DNA of 64,000 nt from positions 1,364,001 to 1,428,000 of the forward strand of contig OZ345363.1 of NCBI GenBank assembly GCA_977006965.1, in the 5' to 3' direction. How positions within the stretch are numbered: position 1 is the stretch's first letter; each line of letters begins with the position of its first letter. The position numbers were made by a program, and so were the translations under genes. The notes under the pieces are model-generated. The model saw only the letters and a program-made list of their open reading frames with translations, was not told the DNA's origin and ran no database searches. The stretch comes from Phymatolithon calcareum. Its lineage: Eukaryota > Rhodophyta > Florideophyceae > Hapalidiales. Positions 51,736 through 62,585 of this stretch are shown here, piece by piece.

Positions 51736-51978
51736 GTTGCATTGTTGCGTTAAACCTGTCAAGAAAAAAAAGCTTCGGCAAATGGCTTTAGAGAATGAAG
51801 GTGGAACTGTACGGCGTTTTCTGAATTCAATTCATTATTTACAAAACTTTGATATGTGAGAACCAGGGCGGTCTTTCGTAGAGCACATTACTTTGGAAGA
51901 AGAAGAAGTGCAGATTTTTATTTTAAACTTACCAACGTTAGAGTATTTTTCAGGCGATATACCGGCATACATAAAGAA
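51736..51978. other. Convergent spacer with a LINE-tail repeat
   Basis: 51896-51945 carries GAAGAAGAAGAAGTGCAG then TTTTTATTTTAAACTTACCA, a copy of the tail repeat at 10.93 and 56.0 kb, inserted between the two convergent ORFs. Confidence 0.5.
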
Positions 51979-53556
51979 CTAATCGTCGGCTCCGGAGCCA
52001 GGCGTTACATTTTTTTTCTTATTCCCGGCTCCAAAAAGCATCACCATTAGTTGCTCGTGTCGCCGCTCTCTGGCGAGAAACTCCTCTTCTCGGGCCGCCC
52101 TCGTTTCCTCTCTCCGAGCTCTCTCTTCCTGTCGCTCAGATTCCCTTCGCGCTCTCTCATCCGCTCGCTCTTCTTCACGCCGCTGTCGATCTTCTTCACG
52201 GCGTACCTTCTCTTCAGCTCGTTCCTCTGCACGGGCTACGCGCTCTGCTTCCCTTCTTTCGCTTTCTTGCAGAAGTTGCAACCTAAAAATGGACATCATA
52301 TCCCCATCGGAGGATTGCCCTGAACGCCCAGCACTCGACCGCCTCTGGACAATAGGGCGCGGAGAAGGTAATCGTGGCGAGTCCAGTGGGCTCTGCCGAA
52401 CAGATGGGAGATAGGCGGCTTGTGCCGCGCTCATGACGACAGCACTGCGGGCGGCTCGCTGCAGAACAGGAGTGGCATTTGCTCGTGATGAGCTCGGCAG
52501 TGGAGCGGTCGCATTTTCATGGGCAAGGGACTCTGTACCGGCTCCTTCGTGTCCTGATTCATCGCCAGATTCCTCTAGGAGATCTCCGCCTTCGTCGTGG
52601 TCGTCGCCTGTACCTAGATCAGCGCGTTGATAAATAGATGACTTGAGTCTCTTTGCTCTTCGAACTGCGGGTGGACAGTAGGCATCCCCAGTTGGAACCG
52701 AAACGCGGTGAAGAGCTGCGAACTTGCGTCTTATGCTAACGATAGATCGATCCATTTGAGGATATCGGATGTTATGTCTGTCGCGGACCATCTCCCATTC
52801 CATAGGCCCGGTCGGAAGAATTTCTTCAATGGCGTCTAGAATTGAATTAAGTTCTCTGTCGGTGAATCCGTTTCCTCTTCGACCATTCGGTACAGAGCTA
52901 TTGCCGCGGCCAGTTCGTGATGTTCCTCTTCTGGAAGCTGCTCGCCCTCGCCCACGTGACGCAGCACCGCGACTACCAACATGAAATCCATAGCCATAGC
53001 CATATAGAGGACGCCTCAATCCAGCTTCAGTGTCAGCTGGGAACGGACGTGGCGAAGCCGAACTGGAAGGATACGGGAGAGGTGCAACGCTTCCAGAGTA
53101 CGAAGAAGGACCAGCATTGCCGAGGTACGCTGCCGAAGCCGCATATCCACGGAGCGGTACAGAAGCCACATTTCCCGAAGCGGATTGTAGTGACGCATTG
53201 TTCATGGAGGGCATGCGAGAGGTGTTTTGGGAATACGGGGCGAGTTCCGAGTTGTGAGGGAACCGCGGAATTGCTGCAATTGGGAGCGGTGGAAGCAAGC
53301 GAGAAGCCGGAGCAAGAGGACTTGCTAAGGATATTCCTCCCCGTGGTGACCCAGGAAATCTTCGTGCGTGCTCATGGGGCTCGACCTTCGCAGAGGGCAA
53401 GTGGGGGGTCTGAACAGCAGCTGCATTGGAAGAGCTTGATGGAACTGAAGTGGTGGAACTTGTATTTTGTCCTTGCGAAGCTTCTGTTGCGGCATGGCTT
53501 GGAGAAGAATTCGTGGGTACTGCTTGTGAAGCGGGGACCTGAATTGGTGATGCCAT
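51979..53556 (-). CDS. DUF6818-type Myb-like partner of the Harbinger-like transposase
   Basis: 525 aa from the ATG at 53556 (MASPIQVPAS; the frame is open to a GTG). The N-terminal half is Ser/Ala/Pro-rich with RGRGRAASRRG. Residues about 230-310 form a Myb/trihelix-like domain: FTDRELNSILDAIEEILP, GPMEWEMVRDRHN, SIRRKFAALHR, PTGDAYCPPAVRRAKRL, the pattern of DUF6818 in oomycete and algal TE-linked proteins. The C-terminus is a very long Arg/Glu helix (about 430-505). Such proteins bind TIRs and DNA for their transposase in two-gene Harbinger systems; that role is inference. No stop or frameshift found. Confidence 0.75.
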   Translation of the reverse strand: MASPIQVPASQAVPTNSSPSHAATEASQGQNTSSTTSVPSSSSNAAAVQTPHLPSAKVEPHEHARRFPGSPRGGISLASPLAPASRLLPPLPIAAIPRFPHNSELAPYSQNTSRMPSMNNASLQSASGNVASVPLRGYAASAAYLGNAGPSSYSGSVAPLPYPSSSASPRPFPADTEAGLRRPLYGYGYGFHVGSRGAASRGRGRAASRRGTSRTGRGNSSVPNGRRGNGFTDRELNSILDAIEEILPTGPMEWEMVRDRHNIRYPQMDRSIVSIRRKFAALHRVSVPTGDAYCPPAVRRAKRLKSSIYQRADLGTGDDHDEGGDLLEESGDESGHEGAGTESLAHENATAPLPSSSRANATPVLQRAARSAVVMSAAQAAYLPSVRQSPLDSPRLPSPRPIVQRRSSAGRSGQSSDGDMMSIFRLQLLQESERREAERVARAEERAEEKVRREEDRQRREEERADERARRESERQEERARREETRAAREEEFLARERRHEQLMVMLFGAGNKKKNVTPGSGADD

Positions 53557-55194
53557 ATTCACTCACCGTTTTGCTTTTTGCCCCAATTGGAAATAGAACG
53601 ATCTCTTATTAACTATTGTTTTCTCTCCAGTATTAACAAGTCGATGTGTAATCAACCTCAACTTGGCGCGTTGTAATTTTTCTGCTGCATTCCTCAATTT
53701 GCCGTTTTATTATTTTGAAGATGGACAGGACTTGAAGATTTCAAAGTGTGACAGCTAGGTGGTCTTCTTCAAAAGAGTTCAGACCGTCATTCAAGCTTTT
53801 CAAGAACAGTCTTCTTGCTTACGGTCACTTAAGCCGCTCACGAGACTGTGCGTACAAGCTAGAAATTCGCTTCATCTGAACACTACCAGTTGAACAAGCT
53901 TGACAGCCCGAATAACTTGTTAAGAAGTTTACTTGCCACTCTCGCCGATTTACTTTTGCAACGTTACGAAAGACGACAACTCCACGAGAGCTTCTCAAGC
54001 GCCTCAAGATCCAGCTAGAATATTATTACGTACTTGCATAGCATGGACGAGGATCTACTCTTCTAAGCTGCAGCGCATCTTTCTGATCACACATGGATGA
54101 AGTGCATGAGGCAAATCACTGCACTACTCCGACTGAGAGAAACGCACCGTAGCGAAAATGATAGAAATGTGTCGTACAGCACATTTGGTTCACAGAGGGA
54201 AGCTCTATGACCAAATGTTGCGCGATTTGCACATTTTGCGTGTCACAAATCGAGGACACGAGACAAATGCACCGTGGCGTGACGACGCATTTTGTTCATT
54301 TTATCATTTTCAGGAGCGACCCAGTCATTTCCGAATGAAGTATCGGTTTGCAGTTCATGAGCATTGCTATCATATCGCTCGGCCAAGATCACCTTGATAT
54401 GCATAGATTTGGTACATACTGTATGCCCACCAGGCCCACAACCAATTAAATTGCAATTATTTGTAATTATTTGCAATTGGGTGTTCACTCGAGTTTACTC
54501 ACGAATTTCAATTTTGTGCAATAGTTGAACAGATTCCAAAAGTAATTGTATCCGGAGTGTAGCCTTCCGCGTCCAAGACGTTGAAAAGCCGATAAATTTT
54601 GATGATTTGTAATAAGTTTGATTGATTAAATGGGTCGAAATCACTTTTTTAGAGGGAGAGCAAACAACACTATAGTTGCTTCTCAATGTATTTGTAGGCG
54701 CCCCCCTTTCATGATTCTCTAATTTCAAAACGAGATGCAGTGCCTTGTATTGCAGTAGCTTAAGGAAAAATCGCCTCTTCCGGCCTTATTATTGAGTACT
54801 GTACTGCAGCTCGACTTCTATTGGTCATACGACATCGAAACCAGATGTGACATGTCATGTCATGTCACTTGCTTTGTCCCCTCGTGGGGCTCGCAAGGCA
54901 GCGCTTTATTCTTAATTAACTTTTACTTAGATGACGGCAGATCGTTATTTCTGCGAGGTAATTAGGAAAGCACTCCTTCTTCTCTGCCTACCGCTCGACA
55001 ACTCGATTCCACCCGGAGCAAGCGCGGTGGTTCCACGTTCCGCGAGTCCACGTGGACGGCCAGATCATTTGGACTCTACTCTTTACCGCTCCCTTGTCTT
55101 CTTTACACGTATGATGCACTGTAATCCCTCCGTATCGACGACGGAAAAACCCGTAGGAGAAAACTGCGTCGGACTCTTCACGATAAACAGGCAC
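53557..55194. other. Gene-free interval with a LINE 3' tail
   Basis: 54858-54912, read on the minus strand, has GCGAGCCCCACGAGGGGACA followed by ATGAC tandem units. It resembles the LINE 3' end at 27305-27350 (AGCCCCATTAGGGG plus GAATGA units). No ORF with a known domain. Confidence 0.4.
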
Positions 55195-55240
55195 ACCCGA
55201 GATTCGAACCCGGAACTTTCTCTTGATCACCAGATGTGAC
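55195..55240 (-). other. tRNA-3'-half-like sequence (possible SINE head)
   Basis: On the minus strand CCGGGTTCGAATCTCGG forms a T-arm (5-bp stem with one G-U pair, TTCGAAT loop) followed by GTGTGCC. GGTTCGAATC is a good RNA polymerase III B box. No D-arm, A box or matching acceptor strand precedes it; the palindrome at 55256 begins instead. More likely a tRNA-derived repeat or fragment than a functional tRNA. Confidence 0.3.
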
Positions 55241-55255
55241 AACATAATATGTTGT

Positions 55256-55306
55256 AGTCGTCGTGGCCGGAGGTATCATATTATGATACCTCCGGCCACG
55301 ACGACT
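55256..55306. repeat. Perfect 25-bp-arm palindrome, 1-nt loop
   Basis: AGTCGTCGTGGCCGGAGGTA ... and its exact complement meet at ATA-T-TAT. It directly adjoins the tRNA-like segment. Confidence 0.9.
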
Positions 55307-55904
55307 GTGGATACTTTCGCCGGTGCTCTTTCGTGGTGAATGGCTGGGAAAGGCCTCTCTTTCAATCAGATTTACTCACCGTTTTACCGTCATACGGAAG
55401 TTAAACAACTGAAACAGTTGCCCTCATCGAAGGCTAGGTCTGTATCGGTAAATTCCTTGATCATTGATCAAGGCCTTACTCTGCTTATCTTCCACGATTG
55501 ACATGTGTGCAAGAGCTTTCTCCTTACAATTTCAAGGAACGCAGAAGAACATTTATCGAACCATAGAAGCAGGGATAAAGAAGAATGTCTTCCGCGCTGC
55601 GGCGCAATGGCACACAAGGAACCACGTGCAACTAATGAATTACCAATGAATGATACCGCAGAAACTAAATTTGTAAAAACAGTTGCTCCTCAGCACCGTT
55701 TGTCCGCACGACGATCAGCTTCACCGGGTTGCCCCCGATCTTCTGATACCCAGCTCGTAGCTGGCAGTAAACTGCCGTGGGAGCCGGTCCAGCGGCCACC
55801 AGCGGCAGACCTACATTCAAAGATCCGAAAGCTTCGGAGATCAAGACTGCAGAATAGTTTAGGGAAGCGGAAGTCTAGGGTTTGGCCAGGTTGAACAATG
55901 GATG

Positions 55905-56075
55905 GGGATATGTGATGTTTTATTTTTAAAAGATCCCAAAACCTCAATTTGAGTAACAGGACCGCTTCTCACTCTTTCAGGCCCAATGGTCTTCGCAAAG
56001 TTGCCCCAAGCGTCTGCAGATGCGTTGGTAACTTCTAAATAAAAAACTTACACTTCTTCTTCTTCTCACTCTTTC
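55905..56075 (-). repeat. LINE-tail-like dispersed repeat
   Basis: Read on the minus strand, GAAGAAGAAGAAG is followed by TTTTTTATTTAGAAGTTACC, CGCATCTGCAGACGCTTGGG and a GGCCTGAAAGAGTGAG block, then TTTTGGGATCTTTTAAAAAT. Parts recur at 10927-11020, 51896-51945, 5519-5580 and 15935-15995. Confidence 0.6.
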
Positions 56076-57610
56076 ATACTCTATTCTCCAAAAATCTCCT
56101 GAATTCGAATTTCTCTTCCCATGAGGGCACGAGTAAGTCTTTTGCATTCATATTCAGTCCCTTGGTCCATTTCCGTGGATCGCACTGCTCGTTGGAGCGC
56201 TATAAGCTCAATCAGAGCACCGGTCCCAAAGTATGTCGCCAAAGTTGACTTTCTCCACAGTGGGGCTCTGTTGAAAATCAAAATTAGGCACCGCGGGCGC
56301 GTGCTTCTGTCTCTTATGAACAATGGATGGAGTTATTCAGATGCGCTGGGTCGGGCCCAGCAGCATTATAGAATACGATTCCTCGACTGCTCCACCAGCC
56401 GATCGTACATTACCGATAATAATAATGAATTCTTATTCCCCGATGGGGCTACTAGGAGGAAGTGCTTCTATTTTTACCTCTGCTTAGATTAGTGCAGGGT
56501 GTTAATACTGCTAGCTAATTGTAAGCAGGCTTCATCTCTGACTGTCGCTCGTCAGTAGACGATTCCACCAGAAAAATTACCGATACAGCTCTAGTGAGTT
56601 CACTAAAGTTCTGAAGTTCTGGCACCTAGCGGAGATCGAGATAAAGAATACTAGCTGAGTCCTGTTTATAGGTGAGAATCGCTGCTCGCTCAACTGATAG
56701 CTTGTCTCTGCACTCATGCACTGATGAGGAATCGTATGAGTTTACTGAAGCTGCACAAATTAGTGCTAGTACTGATTGAGCCTTGGGGTGAATGAGGTGG
56801 CTGATGACTAACGTTGTCAAAATTTCTGAGGAAGAAAGATGACAGATTTTCCTCGCTACATTGTTGGAATGATTAGGTCCACAGAGAAAAGAGCCACGAG
56901 AGCAATGAAGTTTTTTGAGCTGAAGCATTTTTTATGATCAGCCTTGTATGTCTTCCTCAGCAGCTCATAGATTTCTGGAAATGTATTGCACGCACGCATG
57001 TCCTACTGAGCTGATCATGGATTATTGTGCTCTATAGTCACCGGACGTCACACTAGATGTACTGCCGTATGCGTGAAACGGAATGGACAAACATGCGAGA
57101 TTAACGCGTGGTAAGGCGTCAACAATGTATGCCATCATCTCTCACGTGGGCTTCTTAGGTCAGTGCACTAGTCGTGCCAAAAGGCTATCCAAGCCGGAGG
57201 TAGGCAGCCAACTAGTAGGAAGTCAAGCAAGCTTGAGCGCTTGTCAAGATAGTGTTAGATATTGGTCAACCCTGCCTTGAATTTTGCCCAGAATGACTCC
57301 CTTTTCTCCACACTGGACGTAGTTCGGTAAAACCTATCCTTGATATCGAACCACCAGAATCATCGGATGAGTCGGTTTATGGCACTGATACAGTTCTTAC
57401 GATCGATTACTCGGAAACCTCTCTTCCCAGTGCGAAGGGCTTGCCACTATATCGCCCGACATGTGGGCTAGCGTAAAGAGCCTACTGAAGTAATTGATCT
57501 TGATCTAGCGCCTCCATCTGCTTTGTTGAAGTTGGGGATGCCTGAAGGCAATATTGATAATGGCAATATCTGCACGAAAAAAATTTCTCGGTGTGGCTTA
57601 CTCCTGTAAA
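56076..57610. other. Gene-free interval
   Basis: No recognisable coding sequence. An isolated CCCCGATGGGGCT motif at about 56437-56450 resembles the CCCC..GGGG stem of the LINE 3' ends. Confidence 0.35.
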
Positions 57611-57650
57611 CGAACACTGCTCCAGCCCCATGGGGCTGGAGCAGTGTTCG
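57611..57650. repeat. Perfect 40-bp palindrome, no loop
   Basis: CGAACACTGCTCCAGCCCCA is followed immediately by its exact reverse complement. A second inverted pair (CTACCACTTGTACGT and complement) lies at about 57679-57753. Confidence 0.93.
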
Positions 57651-57967
57651 CATTGCACATGGAGACTTAAAAAACGAACTACCACTTGTACGTTGCTTAT
57701 TAGCTGAATATAATTATCATAATCAGTCAATAGGACACGTACAAGTGGTAGCCAAGCAGATTCGGATACTGTAGTGCTTGAAGACGAGATCATCCAGCTG
57801 GGCTTGGCACTGTTTTATGCTCTCTCAAAACCAAAGTCACCCGCCCTCTTCAGCTGCAACGAACGAACCATACCACCAATTTTATCAACTACAGAAACCG
57901 TCGTCCATATTCACTGACAGTTTCGCACAGGCAGAAATCCATCTCTTGAAAGCTACTCCAATTCGCC

Positions 57968-58606
57968 ATGGCTTTCGTCGGTGCGCCGATGGTGACAACC
58001 AGAAGCAACGTTTCTCCTCGTCTCGCGCGCACCACAAAGCGGCGAATGTATACGAGCCATACATCCTCGCGGCGTGCAGCAGCGCCGTCGATGAGCGAAA
58101 ACTCAGCAACGTTTGGAGACACTGTGGAGGACGTCTCGAAATTGCGAATCGGGATCGTGAGTACGCGGTGGAATTTGGAGTACGTTTCTCCAATGGTGAC
58201 AACAGTGACGGAGACTCTGAAATCGGACGGTGTGCAGTCGGACAACATTGTGTCAATGCAGGTACCCGGTGCATTTGAGGTTCCCATGGCAGCGCGGCTG
58301 ATGTGCAGTGCGCAGAAGGTCGACGCTGTTGTCTGTCTTGGCGTGCTTATCAAGGGCGAAACTAATCACTATGAATACATCGCTTCCGCGGTTTCTTCCG
58401 GTTTAATGGACCTGCAACTCACCACGCTCATCCCTGTCGTATTCGGTGTGCTCACGTGCGAGACAGAGGCACAGGCGGCGGTACGAAGCAAAGGGGTCAA
58501 GGCTGAGGCGCCCGGTTGGGCGCGTACCGCGATTGAAATGGCGGCCCTCCGCGCGAGTCAAGTGGGCGGTGTCTCTGCTGGGAAGAAGTCTGTCGGTTTC
58601 TTCTGA
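57968..58606 (+). CDS. 6,7-dimethyl-8-ribityllumazine synthase
   Basis: 212 aa, ATG at 57968. The first about 45 residues are Ser/Thr/Arg-rich and lack acidic residues until MSENSATF, as in plastid transit peptides. The mature part shows RIGIVSTRWN, VPGAFEVPMAARLM, VVCLGVLIKGETNHYEYIAS (substrate and phosphate loop with the conserved His) and PVVFGVLTCETEAQA. The enzyme condenses 5-amino-6-ribitylaminouracil with dihydroxybutanone phosphate, the penultimate step of riboflavin synthesis, and forms a pentamer or 60-mer. Length minus transit equals the usual 155-165 aa. Intronless. In plants and algae it works in the plastid, consistent with the N-terminus. Confidence 0.92.
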   Translation: MAFVGAPMVTTRSNVSPRLARTTKRRMYTSHTSSRRAAAPSMSENSATFGDTVEDVSKLRIGIVSTRWNLEYVSPMVTTVTETLKSDGVQSDNIVSMQVPGAFEVPMAARLMCSAQKVDAVVCLGVLIKGETNHYEYIASAVSSGLMDLQLTTLIPVVFGVLTCETEAQAAVRSKGVKAEAPGWARTAIEMAALRASQVGGVSAGKKSVGFF

Positions 58607-59607
58607 GTGTCGACGCGCACATAGTCAATGCTCAACTCTGTCAGGCTTTTGTTTGTGGATGTGTTTGTCGCAAATTGTAGTTGTGTTTCCTTCATGTTAT
58701 TGCACATGAGGCCAATCTAGAGAAGTGCTTTTGATCCTGTTGTTGGAAGCAGTTGTGCAGCGAACTTCTAACAATGGGGTGTAACGAGTGAAAAGTAGAT
58801 TGGAGTCCAGAACTGCCGCACACTGTTTGTTGGATTGTGTTACAATTTGCAGCACAATGTATTATTCGTTGATGTGTGGATGGACGGTTGAATAATGTAC
58901 ATTGCATGTGTGAGGCTTACATGGGGCGATGATCCAGGCTTTAAATGTGAACTTTGCTCCGTGGCTACGTCAGTATGGAAAAACTGAGCTTGATATCTTA
59001 TAATAGCATTGGAATGCAAAGTAAATATTTATGCAAAAACTGCAGCAGTTAAGCTGATCACTCTGAAATGAGAATCTTCCTTGAGGGAAAGGAAGAAAGA
59101 TTGCTATCTTGCTGATCTTTCAGGTTATGGTGCCACTCTTCGCAAGAGATAGAACCAGAATGTGCCATTAATTAGAAGAGCCGTGGTCCGTTCGGGCCGA
59201 TATCAGGTCCAAGAGAGATATGGCGGAGGGGTTGTGCTCCTTTTTGCCATTCTATGATACAATCGAAAGGGCCGGTGCCTGCCAGCGATCGCGCTAGGGA
59301 CCGAATCAGATGCACAATCGCGTAAACCCTCCAGGGGGCACGCACCGATTGGCCAGACGAGATATCTCCAGAAAAAAGAAAATTCCAGGGGCAATTGATC
59401 GCAGTGCGATTGCCCCTGGAATGCAATTATCCCATCTCAGCGCTCGCCATCCTGTCCAGCAAAATCTCGGCACGTAACATTCCCGTAGATCGTACCTGAA
59501 GTTTCGCAAATCGGCTCACAATCCCCCTCCCACAGCCCACTCTCTTTTCGCGGCATCTCTCCTACCTTCCGCTCCCACCGCTCCTACTGCCGCTCACATC
59601 CATCGCG
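58607..59607. other. Intergenic between lumazine synthase and NADP-IDH
   Basis: No gene. A 13-bp-arm hairpin (ATTCCAGGGGCAA/TTGCCCCTGGAAT) lies at about 59379-59421. A pyrimidine-rich stretch at 59520-59590 immediately precedes the IDH start and may be its 5' leader. Confidence 0.45.
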
Positions 59608-61051
59608 ATGCAGTCCGCCCTCCGCGCCCGTGCTGGCGCGCTGTTTCGTCCAGTCGTCTCGACTTCTTGGGCGCAGACGCGCTCGCTGTCGGCGGCAGCG
59701 GCGACCATGCAAGGGCGCAAGATCAAGGTCGATAATCCGGTGGTAAGCCTCGATGGTGACGAGATGACCCGCATCATTTGGCGATCTATCCAGGACCGGT
59801 TTATCCATCCCTTCCTTGACATCGACATCCGGGAGTACGATCTTGGCATCGAGAGCCGTGATGCCACCGATGATCAAATCACAGTTGATGCGGCCCATGC
59901 CATTCTCGAGCACAATGTCGGTATCAAATGTGCCGGTATCACCCCTGACGAGGCCAGGGTGAAAGAATTCGGACTCAAACGTATGTATCGCTCTCCTAAT
60001 GGGACCATTCGTGGAATTTTGAATGGTACAATTTTCCGCGAACCTATTGTGTGTCAAAACGTTCCTCGTCTTGTCAATACCTGGAACAAGCCCATCGTCA
60101 TCGCTCGCCATGCTTATGGTGACCAGTATAAGGCTACCGATATGGTCACCCCCGAATGTGGCGGCAAGCTCAAGATGGTTTTTGACCCAGCTGACGGATC
60201 TGCACCCATCGAGCACGTCGTTATGGATTTTGAGGGTCCAGGTGTTGGGCTGTCCATGTTTAACACGGATGAGAGTATCCGTGGCTTTGCAAAGGCGTCC
60301 TTTGCGTACGCAAAGATGCGTGGTATGCCGGTCATGCTCGGCACGAAAAACACTATTTTGAAGGTGCGCAACTTCAAATCTTGTCGTTTACTTCTACTTT
60401 GACGATCTGGTCACTAACCGATTTGCATTTTTGTTGTCTTTTTTTCCTTTTTTGCAACTTGCGCAGAAATACGATGGCAGATTCAAATCCATCTTTGAGG
60501 AGGTCTCTACCGAGTTTCCTGACGTCGATTTCGAGCACAGGCTCATCGACGACCTCGTGGCATACATGATCAAATCCGATGGAGGCTATGTCGCCGCCCT
60601 CAAGGCGTACGATGGTGACGTGCAGAGCGACATTGTAGCACAAGGGTTCGGCTCTCTCGGTCTCATGACATCCACCCTGTTATGTCCGCATGACAACGGT
60701 AAGACAATTGAAACCGAGGCGGCGCATGGCACTGTGACGAGGCATTACCGTCAATACCAGGCCGGAAATGAAACGAGCACGAACCCGATTGCCAGCATTT
60801 TTGCGTGGACCCGCGGGCTCGAGCACCGTGGCAAGCTGGATAATAATAAGGCGCTCGTGACCTTTGCTCAAAATTTGGAAAAGGCATGCATCGATACGGT
60901 GGAATCGGGAACGATGACGAAGGATCTGGCGATTTGCATTCATGGCGCAGCTGGAACGGATCGGAAGCACTGGGTTACCACCAATGAATACATGGACGCC
61001 GTTTTGGACAATATGGACATGACGTCAGTTGTGTCCTCTATGGCGGCATAA
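59608..61051 (+). CDS. NADP-dependent isocitrate dehydrogenase, organellar (two exons)
   Basis: Exons 59608-60363 and 60467-61051; the product is 446 aa. The N-terminus [20 protein letters not shown] is Arg/Ser/Ala-rich without acids, a targeting peptide (mitochondrial or plastid). Family blocks: [64 protein letters not shown] across the splice, [45 protein letters not shown]. It oxidatively decarboxylates isocitrate to 2-oxoglutarate with NADP+ and a divalent metal, supplying NADPH and 2-oxoglutarate. Length fits the homodimeric eukaryotic type. Convergent with the hydrolase gene. Confidence 0.95.
60364..60466 (+). other. Spliceosomal intron (103 bp) in NADP-IDH
   Basis: Donor AAG|GTGCGC, branch-like CACTAAC near 60412, a long T-rich tract and acceptor TTGCGCAG. 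Phase 0. Splicing joins ILK to KYDGRF, a conserved motif, which confirms the junction. Confidence 0.93.
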
Positions 61052-61574
61052 AACAGAGCCTTGGTATTAGTTTTTCCAGGTTGGCTGACGACGCCTGTAT
61101 CGAGATTTGGGCTGCGTTTCGCAGGAAGTGGTTTTCACTGCTGTGGCCTCTCTTCTACGGAGTTTCATTCTTTGTATGCATTGCCCTCAGATCAAGGACC
61201 TGTCTACCATTTACGTTTTGCTTGTCCACGATTATTAGCAGGTATTTTGCGCCGTGATGCGAGCTGTGCAAAACCTACGGCTTCGATTTTTACTAAAGGA
61301 GAATGAATAGAGTCGAGAAATAATCATGTTTGTTTAGGGTTGTATTAACAGTGCAAATGTGCCGCTCTTTGCGTCAGAACAAGTTCTGGGAAGAGCTCAA
61401 AATGTGTGTACGTGCGACTTCAAAAATTGTATTCGAATAACATGAAAAGCTCCACGAGACTGCTGAAGTCATTCAGCCGAGCTTGAAGAAATTGGAAAGC
61501 TTGAGAAGTTCTTGTGGGTCCTTCGAGGTGGTGCCCCATGCGGCTGCGCTTAAGTCGTTAACAATAAAAACTTC
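61052..61574. other. Convergent 3' intergenic region
   Basis: Between the IDH and hydrolase stops. No gene or repeat recognised. Confidence 0.5.
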
Positions 61575-62585
61575 CTAGGTCCTTACCGGCAAATCTATAG
61601 CCAAATGGGGCGGTTGCGCCGGCAATTTGTTTCTGTGCCCAAAGTGGCACAACAAGATCGCGTTGACGTCATGCGAGCTTTCGTCTGCAATGAAGTGACG
61701 ACCACGCACTCGGAAAGTTAAGGCGCCAATTTTCTCCGCCAACTCACGGCTTGCTCTCGGCGGCACGACCTCATCGTCCTCACCGTACACCACAACCACC
61801 GGAAACCCTGCACGTTTCAGCACCAAACATTCATGCGGCAGAATCTCGTATCGGCGTATAGCGTCCAATTGACCCCAGAAAGTCTCTCCATCTGGGTCGG
61901 ACAACGCATCGCTACGCGCACCTTCCGCGTACCGTTCCAAGTAGGGTTGACGACGGGGACATTTTTGCGCCGTGAAATCATCTATCACAAGCTCATCCAG
62001 AAACGCGTCCGTATAGTGCAATGACACACCGACCTCGGCGACTGCCAGCGGACAACTCGGGCGCATTGCCAGGACGCATGCAGCGCGGACTAGTGCCAGG
62101 CTGGGAACGTTTGACCACCACCATCCGCCGGCATGACTGGAGAGAAGTGCTAGAGAGCGGACGCGATGCGGTGCGAGGAGTGCGGCACGCACGGCAATCA
62201 TGGCGCCCATTGAATGACCTACGAAATGGACGCGAGCGGTAGGACCGACGACCGCATTGACCATACCAATGGCATCAGCGGCCATTTTGTCCATGTCATA
62301 GCCGTCTTTGGGACGTTTTGATAAGCCAGTGCCGCAGTTATCTGGTAATAGCAATGTGAAACGTGGGTTGGTAGCTAGAAAGTCGACCTGAGGGTGCCAC
62401 GATTCCCGGGTCATGCACATTCCCGCAAGAAAGACGACGTGCTCAGGCCCCGAACCCAAGACTGAGAAAGAGATTGGCAGCGTGTGTGGGGACGACAATG
62501 TGTAAGGCATCTTGCGGAGTTTTTGGGCGTTGAGCGGCTGCAAGAATGGGCGAAGGGTCTTCCACATTTCCCTAGACTTCCTCAT
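61575..62585 (-). CDS. Alpha/beta-fold hydrolase
   Basis: 336 aa, ATG at 62585. Core motifs: FLAGMCMTRESW (the oxyanion-hole HG-type loop, here AG), PDNCGTGLSKRP, the nucleophile elbow GHSMGA (123-128), VVYGEDDEVVP (about 270-280, acid) and GRHFIADESSHDVN (about 295-308, catalytic His). Size and spacing fit the soluble AB_hydrolase_1 class (esterases, lipases, peptidase-like enzymes). Substrate cannot be told from sequence. No clear targeting signal. Intronless and intact. Confidence 0.85.
   Translation of the reverse strand: MRKSREMWKTLRPFLQPLNAQKLRKMPYTLSSPHTLPISFSVLGSGPEHVVFLAGMCMTRESWHPQVDFLATNPRFTLLLPDNCGTGLSKRPKDGYDMDKMAADAIGMVNAVVGPTARVHFVGHSMGAMIAVRAALLAPHRVRSLALLSSHAGGWWWSNVPSLALVRAACVLAMRPSCPLAVAEVGVSLHYTDAFLDELVIDDFTAQKCPRRQPYLERYAEGARSDALSDPDGETFWGQLDAIRRYEILPHECLVLKRAGFPVVVVYGEDDEVVPPRASRELAEKIGALTFRVRGRHFIADESSHDVNAILLCHFGHRNKLPAQPPHLAIDLPVRT

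Noticed and set aside
55195-55270. Functional tRNA gene on the minus strand
   Set aside because: T-arm and B box are good, but there is no A box, D-arm or complementary acceptor strand.
57885-58353. Minus-strand ORFs over lumazine synthase
   Set aside because: Shadows of a clear enzyme gene on the plus strand.
59584-60216. Minus-strand ORF of 210 codons
   Set aside because: Antisense to NADP-isocitrate dehydrogenase exon 1.
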